The notes: generated by a model from the letters alone, not told the origin. Positions 30,217-42,347 are shown, numbered from the stretch's first letter. The stretch: 64,000 bases of DNA from Symbiodinium natans (GCA_905221605.1 CAJNDS010002329.1:360206-424205); one strand, 5' to 3'. Program-made: numbers and translations.

Positions 30217-32774
30217 ATGGGATGCTTAAGAGGTGGCCGCACTTCGAAATGGCTGCTTTGCCTATTGGCTTTTTTCTTAGATGTTCCTTGGCGGCGTGGA
30301 GCGATTAGCGTTGACAGGAATGGTGAGAACAGAGCCTGGAAGATAGTTGCACTCGCAGAGACGCAAACTGCAACTCCCACTTCAACAAGTACCTCCTGCA
30401 CGGTGAGCACCCAATCAAGCACCAGCACCACCACTACACAATCAACCACCGCAAGTACGACGAGCGTTACTTCCACTACACAGCTGTCAACCACCACGTC
30501 CAGCTCCTCGCAAATTCCCATCCTGCCGGCTCGTGTCAGTCTGCTTGTGGAGTTTGCGCCTGGGACTGCAGAAAATCAAACATGCGACAGTCTGAACTGC
30601 AGGGAAGTCTTCATTCCAGCAGGGCTTGAGATTCTGACGCTTCAACTTCGATCCCCAGATGCACCTGACTATGATTGGGGTTCTCAGCCGCAGCTGCTCA
30701 TTGCGAGAGACTTCCCAGAGGTTCTCAGCACGCAATCCGCTAGGACAGGAGGTTGTGCGGAGCTGTCGTCGGCTGTTCATGTGGGCACGTACCTTCGGCT
30801 GCTGCCTGCCGAATGGGGAGATCATGGTGTGGATGCCGTTGTTCAGAATGGTCAGCTTGATCCTTCCTCAGCTTACCTGCCATTGGTTTTCAGAGAGGGT
30901 GGTGACTATTCTCTCTGCTTTTCTGAAGATGCGACTTTTGTCTTGGGTGGTCGTGTCGACCTTGTTCCTATAAAGATAAGAGTACGTGGTGCATATGATT
31001 CCACTTGTACCAATAGCGCAGAATCACCGTGCATAGCAGCACGCTCCCAGTACTGCCACATCCTTCAAGGCTCCTACAGTCCTGCCGGTGCTTGCGCCAT
31101 ATCGTTTGATCAAACGCCACAGCAAGGAGTATTGGGGACCATGGAGCAGATGCGAATATCGTGGTCTGATCCATGGCAAGTCACCTATAGCTCTAGTGGT
31201 GCTGTGTTAGCTGTCCAGAATCTCAGTTGCCAGAGTCGATCACCAGAGGTTTCAGAATTTCTTTGCTTAAATGCAGACCGCTGTGACCTGGGAGATGACT
31301 CGGTGCCGCTCAGCAGCCAGGCCCTCGCATCCCTGCCTCGTGCACGCGGCGATTTGCTAGGGAATGAGTCGTTCAAAGCCTACACAATTCGTGTATGCTT
31401 ATGCCCAATTGTCGGAAACTGCTTGCAGCCGGAGTTTTTTGTTCAGGAAGTTGGCATCGTACACTTTTTTGCTGCATATCTTTGCTTACACCCCGGCGAT
31501 GCCGAATCTGAAGATAGATGTCTGGGGTCATTCTCTGCGGCCGCTGCGTTCTATCCCATTCAGATACACGTGCATTGCCCTTCAGATGTTTGCAAGTTGG
31601 TGCCAGACACGGCTGGGTCACGCCTGAAGCTCACATCGCCATCGCCGGACAATTTTCGCCCAAGCTGGGATCCTACCACGGGTTGCCGCACGGCTTTTCA
31701 GACGCCTTTGCAGACGCAGCCAGCCAACTGCATAGATCCGTCCTACTGCGTTCTGTCAGGGGGCACGCGCGAAGACTTGAAGAGCTTTGGTGGAGGACCA
31801 GAGGGTCCCTTTCAGTTTCTTGGTGATCGACCTTTGCACGGACGAAGAACTTTCCACTCGGCGGTTTCCTTCGACATCTGCTTCTGCCTGTCTGACTGCA
31901 GAAGTACGTTAACTGTTCCAAGCTACTTCAAGGTGGGTGAAATGTCCATTGTTCCCCTGCGCTTGCTCGGCCCGAGCCTTCTGCTGCAAGTTCCTCGGAG
32001 AGTCGGTGTGTTGCGACTTCAAAGGGTGGAGGCGGACATCATTTCGTTTCAGCCACCTCCTCAGTCCGTTCCACCAGCCGGTACAGAGGAAGCCTACGTG
32101 AAGCTGTTGGCAGATGATGCTCATCAGGTGCATGATCGAGAGTGTGGTCTTATGCCGTATGCCTCATACATCAACCAGTCCTCACCTGAATTCCACCTCC
32201 TCTCAATCTCCAGCAACGACTTCGCTCAGCTGGACGAGGCCGACGGGGCTGTCGAGGCCGTGATTCGCGCAAGATTTCGGGGCGAGCCAGATTTGGCCAA
32301 CACATCGCACTTGGTCTTCAACGAAAGCTTGATGTTCCTGCGACCCGGCCGCGTGGCTGTTTGCTATTGCGGAGTCGACGTAGCAGGAGCTTGTCGGCCT
32401 TCCTTCTGGAGGTTGTTGACGCATTTGACTGTGCGAGGCCCCAAGCTGTTGCGTGACCTGGCCCCCTATCAACGCTGGACTGTAAGCCCGGATGTCGTTT
32501 TCAGTTTGGAGCTTCTTGGCTGGGGTCTTGTTGCCACCGATCAGATCTTGATCCTGCAGCCGGGTGCATCTTGTGTTGACGATGTGCCAAGCATTGAAGA
32601 CTCCATTCTTCGGAGCTGTCCCAGGAACTGCAGCAGGTTTCATGATGGAAGCAATGGCAGCACACCAGGTGTAGCACTTCACGTTCTGAGTGACAGTAGT
32701 GTGCCTTGTGGTGGAGCGGCTGAAGACCTTGGGCTCTGCCCGCACGTGTTTGTGGAGGCGGTGGAAGTGGCTGG
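30217..32774 (+). CDS. First exon of a large modular surface protein: signal, Ser/Thr stalk, four ~160-residue Cys repeats
   Basis: The ATG at 30217 opens 852 codons without a stop; the exon ends at a GTGAAT donor at 32775 in phase 2. Residues 10-25 (KWLLCLLAFFLDV) are a signal or anchor. Residues about 49-98 are almost only Ser and Thr, a probable O-glycosylated stalk. Then follow four repeats, each ending in a [YV]-x-x-C-x-C-like strand, a further Cys, an aromatic pair and G-x-[LIM]: YSLCF (Cys 234), IRVCLC (394), FDICFC (555), VAVCYC (716). Spacing is 160, 161 and 161 residues. A fifth repeat begins after TVRGPKL and runs into the next exon. I do not recognise the domain; it looks extracellular and disulphide-rich. 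The reading frame joins cleanly to the exon at 32914. Confidence 0.85.
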
Positions 32775-32913
32775 GTGAATCATGGGAGCTTTGATACTTT
32801 AGGCTTATAGAGAAGCTTAGAGATTTAGAGGCCGGACTTTCGGACTGCCCGGATATTTAGCTGAGTGAGGTTCGCGCGAACGGTGAGACGAGCGAAGCTT
32901 TCCTTTCCTTCAG

Positions 32914-33073
32914 CTCCTCACCGGGTCTGATGACGGGAGACATTGTGAGCCTGGGAAACCAGCTGGCCTGCTCGGCGGAAAGCTTGGAAAGCGGCACATG
33001 CAGTGTCGAAGACGAGGAGGAACTTCGAGGTTGGCTGGGCTTCCAACTTTCCAAGACCAAAAGCAACAGTTGG
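32914..33073 (+). CDS. Modular surface protein, exon 2
   Basis: After a strong polypyrimidine-cag acceptor (CTTTCCTTTCCTTCAG) the first base completes the split Gly codon of the previous exon, and 53 codons follow in frame (MTGDIVSLGNQLAC, then SLESGTCSVEDEEEL). The phase match supports a direct join. The 3' edge (before GTTTAA) is a guess. Confidence 0.7.
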
Positions 33074-36000
33074 GTTTAAAGCCAACCATTGTGGTGATTT
33101 TGGCTGATCTGGATAGTGGCCCCCCATGGCCTGGAAGCCCGAACCAGAGTTTGGAGTTATGCGTTGTCGCAACCTGCGAAGCATGCAAGCTGAGGGCATT
33201 CGAAGCACCATCATGCTTAACAGTCGCCACTCATAACTGACTCATGACTGTCCCTGAAAAGGCGTCCTCACGGCCGCAGGATCTTCGAGCGGAGCTGGTG
33301 ACCCTTCTTTCAGCACATTCTCTGGTGATTCACATTACCTTGTGGGAAGGAGAGGGGGCTGGCAGTGCACGAAGGATGCACGTTAAGCGCTGCGCAGCCC
33401 ATGCGCGCCGCATCCGCGAGGACAGTCACATCCACTCCGGACAAGCAGACGTTCGCGATTGATGTCACGTGGCCATCTGCGCGGCTGCCTGTTTTCGAGA
33501 ACCTCGGTTACCATTCAGTACTGCCAGCGTAATTGATGCTGCAGTGGGGCCAAACGGGTCTTCACCTGCTGAGGGTCCTTGGTGCTGGGCAGTGGACTCG
33601 GCACAGCCGAGCTGAAACAGCCAGGGAGCTTCGGGCGACGCACGCAGCAAGCGAGTTGCCGGCACGGGGCTCAGGGCTTCACAATTCACGTCAAGGGATA
33701 GGGAGCCCTGAAGAGGCACTGAGCTGTGTGAGCTGTACAGGTTTGCTGGAAACCCTGGAATGGACCTCCCGTGATGGCTGGAAGCCTGAGCGTGGAGGAG
33801 CCAGCCGAAGCGGAATGTCAGATTTTCCTGACGGCGACTGGAAGACACCAGGCAGCACCAGCCACCGCCCCAGCGTGGCTCCCTGCAGACTCGCTGCTAT
33901 TTGATGGTCTGTATTGTGGGTGTCATCGTGTCATGTTTGTGCGATCGACGAGCGGGTCTTTCAGGTCCTCATCACCTACAAGACGGGAGATCTCGTCTTG
34001 GACGGCTCTGTCAACCAGATGCGCTTCTCAGATATGTCCAGTTCTGATAGAGTTTCCTTATCGCTCCCTTTTCGATTAGCTGGCTTAGCTTAGAGTTGCA
34101 TGGTCTGCAACGAAGGGGGTGCGGCCAACATAAGGTCTGGAGTTTCCTGCTGCATCATTGCTTGGCCTTCGACTCTCTGTATGCAACGATGCCACGTGAA
34201 ACCAGCCCAAGAAAGTTTTTATCTGCCAAGCCAGCCTCCATGGAATTGCTACCTCTAGGTCCTGAATGTTTCTTGTGATAGACAGCTACTTTGGTTGTTT
34301 CAAAGGTTTCATGCATCCCAGGAAGAGCAACAGACGAAACTGATGTGATGGACGAGCTTGCTGGTGACACTTCAGCCGAGGGGGCGAAGCAGGCTTGGTG
34401 CGGCTTTCTCCTGAAGGCCAGGGGCATTTGGCCTGTAGGCCCAATGTAGGCAATTGCGTTGGATGTGGCGTCCATGCCTTTCACCACGTCGGAGGAGATA
34501 GCATCAGATGGCGTGGATGGCTTTCCACTGCCGCATGGGTGCTATTTACAGCGTCCGAGTCTTTGATGAATTGGTTGAGTCTACGGGGGAACTTCGCTGA
34601 GGCGCCTCTTAAGGGCCACCTCGGCAAGCTCAAAATACGGGGGATTTCTTGTACAACTGCAACATACTGCAACCATTTGCAACCCCTCCAGCTAGCGGTC
34701 GAACTGTTCGTGCTGTCCTTGGCTGACCCTGAGGTGCTGTAATGTGAGCACTCCTTGAAACAGTCAGACGGGTGCGCAGTGTACGGCTGAACCTTGTTGT
34801 ACTGTTTGTTGCTGTTGCTGAGACAACAGGTGCACACCAATAACATCCTCAGCATGGAACTGTGTAGCTTTAGAGCAAGTCCCAAAACAAAGCCCCAGTA
34901 GAAGAACGCAGGCGACTTTTTTGCAACTCGCGTACATGATTGTAAAAACTGTCTTGACGTCCGAGAAGTTGCGATTGCCCAGGACTGCAGACTCATGGGT
35001 TTTCGGGCTGGTATTCCGCCCCGGCGTCCTGCTGAAGCCACAGCAACGATATCATCTAGTTGTGAATGCTGTGATCGGTGAACTGGCAGAGCAAGGGTGG
35101 CTTGTCAGGATTCTGTGCCGCCATTCTTGCAGCATTCGCAGATGTTTGCATGGTGATTCCGCAACAGTCAGCATCCAAGGGATGAGGTGCTTCGAATTCT
35201 TGACCCTCATCTGATCTGGAGGTATCCAGAGTTTAGAGGATGCTGGAGTAATATGGAGTACAAGTCTTGCGACCGGGGGCGCATGCCCACCTCCGCACAC
35301 CAGCCACCCTCCCCATCACCGCACAAACGAATGCCAGGGCCAGATTTCAGACACACCGGAATCCGCTTGTGCCATCTTGTGCCCTCGCCGTACCGAGGTC
35401 ATGGATGACGTGGAGCTGAAGCCTTTCCATGTAGTGGAGCGAGGACGCTGCATTCTGCGCAGCAGCCCTCAAGCTGCTGGCCCGCATGTGTAATCTCAGA
35501 ATCATAGATTGAGTTTGGTGTGAGAGTCGTCCGTGACGCAATAGCTTTGAGCCTTTCAGCTGTCAACCCTGGATGCAGTGGCCGCTGCAGGTGCCCGCCA
35601 CCACTGCCGGTGAGCCAGACCTGCCGCCTAGCTTTCAAGATGAACATGCGCTTGAATTGCAGGAGTTCGGTGGTTGCTGCTTAGGAAGTTCTTGGTGCCG
35701 TGCTGAGGCAGAACTGTGCAATCCTTGGGGGCACGAATGGCGTCTTGGCTACTTAAGCGCGGGCAGAACTTTCGAGCTAGTTTAATCCGCACTCCGAGGA
35801 ATACTGGACTTGGGATCAGAACTGGCAACGTTGCGCTTGAAGCTGCAAGCGGGCACTGCCCTTCGTGCAATCACAGCCTCCAGCCACCTTCGACTGTTTC
35901 TATGGCCCCTGCTGGGATGCTTATTTGCGTTAGCCGGTAGCATGGTTTGGATCTGAGCTGAGAACACACGAGGATGGCACCTGCGCACGGGCACCTGCGA

Positions 36001-36499
36001 TGCCACTTGCAGCGATCACACTGGCTACTGTGGCGTGGTTACCAGGATGGACTGCACCACTTTCTCAGTGAGCTCCAGTTGGCCTCGGCCCAATGCCGTG
36101 ACCTGGACCCAATTTTTTCCCTTCCAGCTGTTGTGACTTGTGTGACTTCTGCGTGCCGACGTCTTTCCTGTGTGATTGCGCCAAGAAGGTCGGAAACAGT
36201 GTGTGTGTGTGTATGCATCTACGTATGTATGTATAATATGTGTTTGTGGCCTACCACTTGAGTGTTGCCCCGCATGCTCTGTAATGTTGACCTGGATTCC
36301 ATCCCTAGCGCACATGTTCGAAATCGTGACAATGACAAGTCCGGTTGCCAAGCCGGTTTCCCAACCTCAGCGGCCCCAACCTTGTATTACCGAAGGCCGA
36401 TGAGGCACCTGCTGGTGATCGCACACCCCTTGATCTACCACCCAGCCTGGGGTTTCGGAGGGTTGGTCATTCTTGGCCTGAGAGCATTTGGCGGAACAG
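33074..36499 (+). other. Intron-rich part of the modular gene with weak exon candidates
   Basis: Candidates by protein-like character only: 33436-33515 (FAIDVTWPSARLPVFENL, like the end of a Cys repeat), about 33965-34040 (VLITYKTGDLVLDGSVNQMR), and about 34957-35088 (WVFGLVFRPGVLLKPQQRY then HLVVNAVI, resembling the second repeat type). Frames and splice sites between them are not resolved. A GT microsatellite lies at about 36199-36215. Confidence 0.4.
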
Positions 36500-36715
36500 C
36501 TGATGCTCTTTATGCTGGGAGAAATCAAGGCTGAGCAATCGACCGCCGACTTTAGGGGTTTGGGCCTGAAAAATGGCGTTGCCATCCCTCTGGCTCTGGT
36601 TTTCGAATTTGTCCATCTGCTCGTCCCCCAGTGCACTTTGACTCATATCATGCAAGCCCAGGTAAGGATAACTCTGCCCAGTGATCCGCGGCTGCATGAA
36701 GTTGTAATACGACTC
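36500..36715 (+). CDS. Modular surface protein, probable exon with LPSD motif
   Basis: The frame reads GVAIPLALVFEFVHLLVPQ and then QVRITLPSDPRLHEV. The last part parallels VQVTLPSDAAPSYRAL in the next exon, at DNA level too (CAGGT, TGCC, AGTGAT, GCGGCT in order), so the two look like copies of one module. A CAG-GTAAGG donor lies inside it at 36663, so the exon may instead stop there. A CT microsatellite (36716-36743) follows. Confidence 0.4.
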
Positions 36716-36792
36716 AGTCTCGCTCTCTCTCTCTCTCTCTTTTTCTCTGTTTCTTCCATGGGTTCAGAGTTCACAGATTTCAGAGTGTTCAG

Positions 36793-36955
36793 GATCTGGG
36801 CGACATGTACGGCGGCGTGCAGAGCATCTTCGAGGTCTTTAATCTGGCCCCACCTGCTGGAGGGCTCTTTCCTGGGCGCTGTGGCGTGCAGGTCACCTTG
36901 CCTAGTGATGCGGCTCCATCCTACCGCGCCCTAGCTGTCATATGTTCTGATGCAG
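36793..36955 (+). CDS. Modular surface protein, type II repeat exon
   Basis: After ttcag the frame reads DLGDMYGGVQSIFEVFNLAP and then GVQVTLPSDAAPSYRALAVI and a Cys. This matches the half of the second repeat type that precedes the A/L-P motif. The right edge is uncertain. Confidence 0.5.
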
Positions 36956-37534
36956 GGGTTGTCTACAGCTCTGCATGTGTGCGATGTATGGCTCGACTGT
37001 GTGTAAGAGGTGCTACCTCTGGTGACTTCATCTACAGGATGCCCAGCCGTAATTTTATGATCGATTTGGAGAGTTGTGAGAGCTCCTGGATGGATCCAGT
37101 GTCGATGCATTGTCGTGCCACTCCATGCTTTGCTAGCACATGCAGGAGACCCACTGCCGTTGCTGGCTTGCTTAGCACCGCTGGAAATGAGAGACCGTTC
37201 CAAGCGCAAGAAGGCTACTTACCAAGTTGCATTCGGCATGCTCCCTTGCTCGGCATGCTCCAACGCTCAGAAGCCGGCTCCAAGGTAATACGCTGTATGT
37301 GAAGATACGCTTGGGAGCAACTTTGCTCAGTGAGTTGACAGACTTTGCTACTTGGCTGTGCTTTGAATACTTTGACCCTTTTCCAAGTTGTTCAGAGCGG
37401 CGGGGAGCAACAGGTTGTCCATATTTAGTTTTCCCGTCGCCTGCAAAGGCTGCAACGCTGGAAGTCCAGCCGCCTTGGGGCTACAGATGTTCAGCAGCGG
37501 AAGTCCCGGAAGCCCTTCCGAGCCTCGTGGAAGG

Positions 37535-37580
37535 ACTCGAGTGTGTCGAGTGTGTCGAGTGGGTCGAGTGGGTCGAGTGG
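37535..37580 (+). repeat. 9-base tandem repeat
   Basis: About five copies of GTGTGTCGA / GTGGGTCGA in a row, just before an exon of the modular gene. Confidence 0.8.
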
Positions 37581-37669
37581 AGCGTGCTTTGCAGTGGTGA
37601 CAATGGCTTGCTGGATTTGCTGTTCCGGCTATGACCTTGCAAGGAGGAAGCCTCCTTGGCAGTCTCCAG

Positions 37670-38560
37670 GAAGATGGCTGGAGCAGCGGATCGCAAAGCT
37701 GCTTCTTCAACCTCCGAGCAGGATTCGCCATTTTCGCAGGCACCGCCTTCATGGTGCGCCTGAAGGTCAACAACCCAGTCGTGCCGCTTCCACGTGATGA
37801 TCCACTCAACGCCTGGCATCTGGGAATGGAGTCGATGGGCTCCTCGCTGTCCCGACGCAAGTTCAATGCATCAGAGGCATTCTCCGAGTCGCTTGTATTC
37901 GGGGAAAACTATACTTCCTCGGTAGCAGTCTTGGGCCGGCTGACTGCAGTGTCCCTGCAGCCGCAGGGGTATCAGCCTGCACCTTCTGCATCCATATCTG
38001 GCTCTGGCACCGGCACAGTCAGCACGGTGATCCATGTTTTCTTCAGGACGGCACAGATGCTCGTTGCAGGTGGCAAAGTGCTACTCCAAGCACCCTCTGG
38101 CTACGATTTTGGTGCGGTGTGTCAAGTTTCTGACCTTCCAAAGGATGGTCACCACAGTCACTACTATTCCATTGGGGGAGACCACGTGACGCGGCGCCTT
38201 CCGTTTGTGGTTTGCGCAGGACAGCAAACTTTCAACTCCGGCTTTGACTTGGCACTGGTCCAACTGAGCACGCGCCTTTTTGCCGAGGAGATGTATGGAT
38301 GGCAAATTCTGGTTGACCCTCCAAGACTCAGTTCTACATTAGATGGTGACTGGCTGATTTTTACAGAGGCGTCAGGCCAGATCGATGGGGCAACTGTTTC
38401 GTCAGGCACACATGGTGGTTCATACATTTCATACCAACTATACTACCGGTCTCTGGCCTCCATGCAATTCCACGTCTCCGACCTGAAGCCGCAAGAACTT
38501 ACTGGCAAGGAAGCAATACTGCATCTTTTGTTCCGTCTCGGGGGCATCGTTCTCAACAGT
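37670..38560 (+). CDS. Modular surface protein, large exon with 1.5 type II repeats
   Basis: After tctccag the frame is open for about 300 codons. It contains FMVRLKVNNPVVPLPRDDP then NAWHLGM; later TVIHVFFRTAQMLVAGGKVL and LQAPSGYDFGAVC; then a Cys-containing linker (VVCAGQQ); then YGWQILVDPPRLS and GDWLIFTEASG; and finally KEAILHLLFRLGGIVLN. The NNP and DPP blocks are about 182 residues apart and define the second repeat unit. The end is open at the beta-strand that should be completed by LRVTLPIGFIF in the next exon. No known enzyme motif is present; the regular strands suggest extracellular beta-sandwich modules. Confidence 0.75.
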
Positions 38561-38710
38561 CACTCGGTCGTGCAATGTTGCGCTTGAACGCCTAGTAGGT
38601 TGGTTGCCTGTTGTCTTTCTGTCTCTCTGTCCGTCCGTAAGTCGGTCTTCAGTGCTTTAACAAACCTCTCTCTCTCCACTAGAAAAGGCGCTCGCCCTTC
38701 TAGGCACTAA

Positions 38711-38896
38711 GGTGTGCTGAGAGTGACTTTGCCAATCGGATTCATCTTCAACTTCCCTGACGCGAGTTTCATAGCTACGGCAGGAAATGCCTCGCACATC
38801 CCATCGCTTGAGGAGGCGCTTCAGGTGCCAGGTGCCACGATTGACTGGCCTGCAGGACTGAGCGTTGCATCTCTCGGTATAGCAGATCGCTTTCAG
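38711..38896 (+). CDS. Modular surface protein, type II repeat exon
   Basis: The frame reads GVLRVTLPIGFIFNFPDASF, then IDWPAGLSVASLGIADRFQ before a GTTAGG donor. It carries the P-x-G-F-x-F block and fits directly after the preceding exon in the repeat consensus. The intron before it holds CT-rich sequence. Confidence 0.65.
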
Positions 38897-39117
38897 GTTA
38901 GGGGCATGTTGAACTATGTGGCCGGGAGGACTGCCTCAGCAAGCGCTGAACGTTCTAACTTTTTCTAGCGCCTCCTATCACCCGTTGGAAACGCTGCTCG
39001 GTAGCAGTAGGGAAGTTGCTCTTGTGCTCCCACCGCCGGCGAGTTTGCGTTTCGACTGGCGACTTGTGACATCTTGTGACTTCATATGTTTTTCGCTGAG
39101 TTGCCTCAAGGTATGGT

Positions 39118-39388
39118 TTCTTGGCACCAGTTGCAGTTCCGTCGAGAAGCCCTACAGAGTCTACCAATTCCTTCATCTTGGAAGTGGGCTATGATGAAGA
39201 AGTGCTGAGTGCAAGCTGGGACCTCGTGCGAACCACTGGATGTGCTTCCGATTGCCAAGCGTCATCTTCCGAGACTCCATTCCAGTACTCACAGTCACTG
39301 GCTGATGCAAGTGCGCTGCAGCAGTTGCGCGAAACCTGCCGTGAAGCCTGTCTGCTTCGACATGGTTGTGCAACTTGGATTGAATGAT
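39118..39388 (+). CDS. Modular surface protein, probable exon
   Basis: The frame includes TNSFILEVGYDEEVLSASWD and a Cys pair (GCASDCQASS). This resembles the aromatic/valine strand of the type II repeat (the Y-x-F-x-V position). The 3' part after about 39285 is probably intron. Confidence 0.5.
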
Positions 39389-39840
39389 GTTGAAAGGTAG
39401 TGAAGTTTGCGCGATGAATAGGCCATGCTGAAATCTGAGGCTGAGATAGAGATTACCTTCGCAAGTTTGGATGCCACCTGCTCCCTATGCTCCTACATGT
39501 CATGTTGCTTGACCGATGTCGGAGATGGGTGTGAAATGAGTGTGATGTTTTGTTGATTGGAGTTTGAAAGGGCTTCTTTGCTGATCAGGCGAACGGGTTG
39601 AGAGATTTGACGCAGAGCTCCACGTGCTGGTGTCTCTGACTCGGCCCGCGGCTTCTATACAGGCAGCTCCTCTGGTTCGCGCGCTTCTTGATGCCGAGGC
39701 CCAGCAAGAAAAGCAGCGAAAAAGCCGAGCAAGCAACGCCCGTAAGACGCAAGATCCATCAAATAATGCCAACCAACTCGTATTGGGTTTTTATATCTGT
39801 AAGACTCAAGAACTGATGAGAGAAGCATGCCTCCCGAAAG

Positions 39841-39943
39841 GTGTCCTTTCGCACCCAGCGTGTGGCTGCGGTGAGCGTGGTGCGCTTTCGTATCCGTCTT
39901 GTCACGGCTGTACCAGCTCCACGGGGTGCTTTGCTCATTCAAG
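39841..39943 (+). CDS. Modular surface protein, short type II repeat exon
   Basis: Between cgaaag and a GTCCAG donor the frame reads VVRFRIRLVTAVPAPRGALL then IQ. The next exon starts GFFFSEQC, so the join recreates the I-x-A-P-x-G-F-x-F-x-x-x-C block. This makes both exons more credible. Confidence 0.6.
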
Positions 39944-40389
39944 GTCCAGAGGCCGATGCATCAGTGCGCCAGCCAAACAATCACACCCCCTTGCCCCAGC
40001 CCTCAAACTCTCAACTTCAGCCCTCAGCCCCTTCCCCCCTCAACCTCTAACACTGGAACATGTTCGCCTTGGGGGGATTTCATGTTTTCACCCACAAGCT
40101 GTGTGAGCCTTGTAACTCAGTGTGCAACCCTGCATGCCTTATAGAGTACACCTCCGCCCGGTACTGTTGTGAAGAGGAGCGCTAACGACTCGCGTGTTTG
40201 CTGGGGAAACGCGAGTTTTCGATGCGAATATCATATTTGCCCATGGCGTGTGCAGGGAGCTTTTTGTTGTCTTGGACATGAAGTGGCCCACCAACTTCAC
40301 ATTTTCTGCGACCCACTCTGGTTGAATGGCATTTTGAGAAATGACCACGTACAACCAATGCAAATGCGAAACCATGTGCAATTTTTCAG

Positions 40390-40703
40390 GGCTTCTTCTT
40401 CTCTGAGCAGTGCCAGCCTGTCGATGTGCCTCCTGAGACCCCGGACAGTCTTGTGATACGAAGCATAGGACACTCGGATGCAGCTTCATTTAGACATCTC
40501 TGTCCACGTTCGCAAAGATTTTTTGGAAGAATTGTTGTGTGCCAAGGCGATGGAAGGATTGGCTGCACTTTCTTTCGCCTTGCTGGTATTCCTCGCATTC
40601 AGTTGCAGCCTGGAGCTTCCGATCTCCTGCCCGGGCTTTATCTCTTCGAGCTTCCAGTGCAAAACCCGGTGCTGCGACTGCAAGCCAGACCTGCAATGAG
40701 ATG
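40390..40703 (+). CDS. Modular surface protein, type II repeat exon
   Basis: After ttttcag the frame runs 104 codons: GFFFSEQCQPVDVPPETPDS, a middle with VVCQGDGRIGC, and LLPGLYLFELPVQNP near the end. It therefore contains the G-F-x-F-x(3)-C block, the C-x-G-x-G Cys block and the Y-x-F-x-x-x-V-x-N-P block of one complete repeat, in the same order as in the exon at 41659. Confidence 0.75.
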
Positions 40704-40859
40704 TTGAGGATGTTCACCTGTGCTGAGAACCGCCTGACCAAGGTTGCACTTGGCACCGAAACTGTGCCTCAGTCGAAAAAGGAGTTTCGATGATAAGCTG
40801 TCAGCGAGGGGGGAGGGGGGTATTGGCCCTCATGATCTGGAAAGCCGAGGAATTGAATG

Positions 40860-41260
40860 CCCAGTGTGACGTGCTTATCTTCTCCTTGCAATCGCTGAGT
40901 GGGATCAAGACTCAGGCAACCTCATGCCGTCAGCACTGCATTCTCAGGTGGAGCTTTGCAATGTTGGTCCTTCACGGCTGTGGAGGCGTGGCGACAGTAG
41001 CACAAGCAAGACACAACGCATGATCGAAATCTACATGATTGGGGACGGGAGGGGACCACGCGTCACTTCTACACAGCGGATCTGTGTGAGAGGGTCTGCA
41101 AGAGCGTTTCGCGACGTTGGAGCCCCACTCCAGGATGCCTCGGCCAGTGTTCTCGAAGAAGTGGACCAGCGTCTAGTGGTCGCTTCACCTCCGCTACTGG
41201 AGAATCCTGCCTGTTTGAAGCAGGATGTTTGTCAATTTGTTAGCATGATGATATCCTGAC
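40860..41260 (+). other. Possible further exon of the modular gene
   Basis: A frame reads EWDQDSGNLMPSALHSQ, then ARAFRDVGAPLQDAS and QRLVVASPPLLENPAC. It is protein-like but I cannot place splice sites. Confidence 0.3.
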
Positions 41261-41658
41261 CTCAGGCTATGTAAGGCTCTTTTTCACATTTTGGCACATG
41301 ACCCCATAGGCTGCGCTTAGGAAGATGGCGCTTGCTGGCTTGCAGGAAGTCCCGGTGCCACAGACTCTAGGCGATTTAGCCAAAATCTGAGAGAGTCGGT
41401 TGCTGCTGTCCAGAGGTGTCAGATGGTGACCTTAGCCACCTTAGCCTTGTCTGCTTGGTGCCTTAGCGCGGCATGTTGAAGGGAACCAGGCACAATTGAA
41501 GCTTCGAAAATTCCGAGGAGAGTTTCAACAAATCGGAATGACCAGCCCAGTGCTGCGGCTTGACTTTTCTTGACCCTGCTTGACGAGAACTTCTCAGATC
41601 AACCTTGCCGAAAGCTCAATGTTTCTTTAATCTTTTTGTACCAAGTCTTTTGCTACAG

Positions 41659-42225
41659 GTCAACAACTTGATCTTCTTCTTCGCTCTGACGGTGCAGCTG
41701 TTCCAAGACACTGCAAGTTTCCAACTAACAGCTCCGGATGGCTTCGTCTTCTTTGAGGACTGTTCAGAAGGCGGAATGTTCTGTGAAGCTCTGATGCTCT
41801 CTAGACTGGACCACCACCGTAGGATGAGCAACCGATCACATGTATACTCTCCGCCAGGCTTCGTCGTTGCCGAAGATTTGGTCTTCGGTAGCGGCCAAGC
41901 TTTTCCAAGTGACTTGCACGCGCTGCCTGCCGGCTCTGCTGTCCAGTGCGTTGGCAAGGGGGAGGTGGCGGAAGCGACCCTTGCGCCAGCTCGGCTCGCT
42001 GCCAACACGAAGTACGCCTTCCGAATCCGAGTGATGAACCCGCCGGTGCCATCGACACTGAACCCGACCTGGAGCCTCACCTTGGCAAATGAAGCCAGCG
42101 AGCTCTTCGACTCCTTCCCTCTTTGGCAGATCCAGGGGCTCTTTCTCTCACCGCCCGTGCCAGCGAACCTCTCCTCTGAGACCGAGGCCTTGCACACAAG
42201 GGACGTCTTCAGAACAACGCCTTTG
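41659..42225 (+). CDS. Modular surface protein, best complete type II repeat exon
   Basis: The acceptor tgctacag is followed by NNLIFFFALTVQLFQ, FQLTAPDGFVFFEDC, a variable loop, AVQCVGKGEVAEATLAPARL, AANTKYAFRIRVMNPPVPS then NPTWSLTL, and FDSFPLWQIQGLFLSPPV. This is the clearest version of the second repeat: N-x-x-x-F strand, A-P-x-G-F-x-F-x-x-C, C-x-G-x-G, and Y-x-F-x-I-x-V-x-N-P followed by W. The long minus-strand frame over the same bases is a shadow. Confidence 0.8.
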
Positions 42226-42347
42226 TTTTGTGTTGTGCGCTCTGATTTCTTGACCAGGTTTTTCCGCAGCACCGCGACGGCACAAGCCATGCAGAGTTTG
42301 TGAGCTTTACAGTGCTTTACAGCTGTTGCAGATGCGCCGAAATGCCG

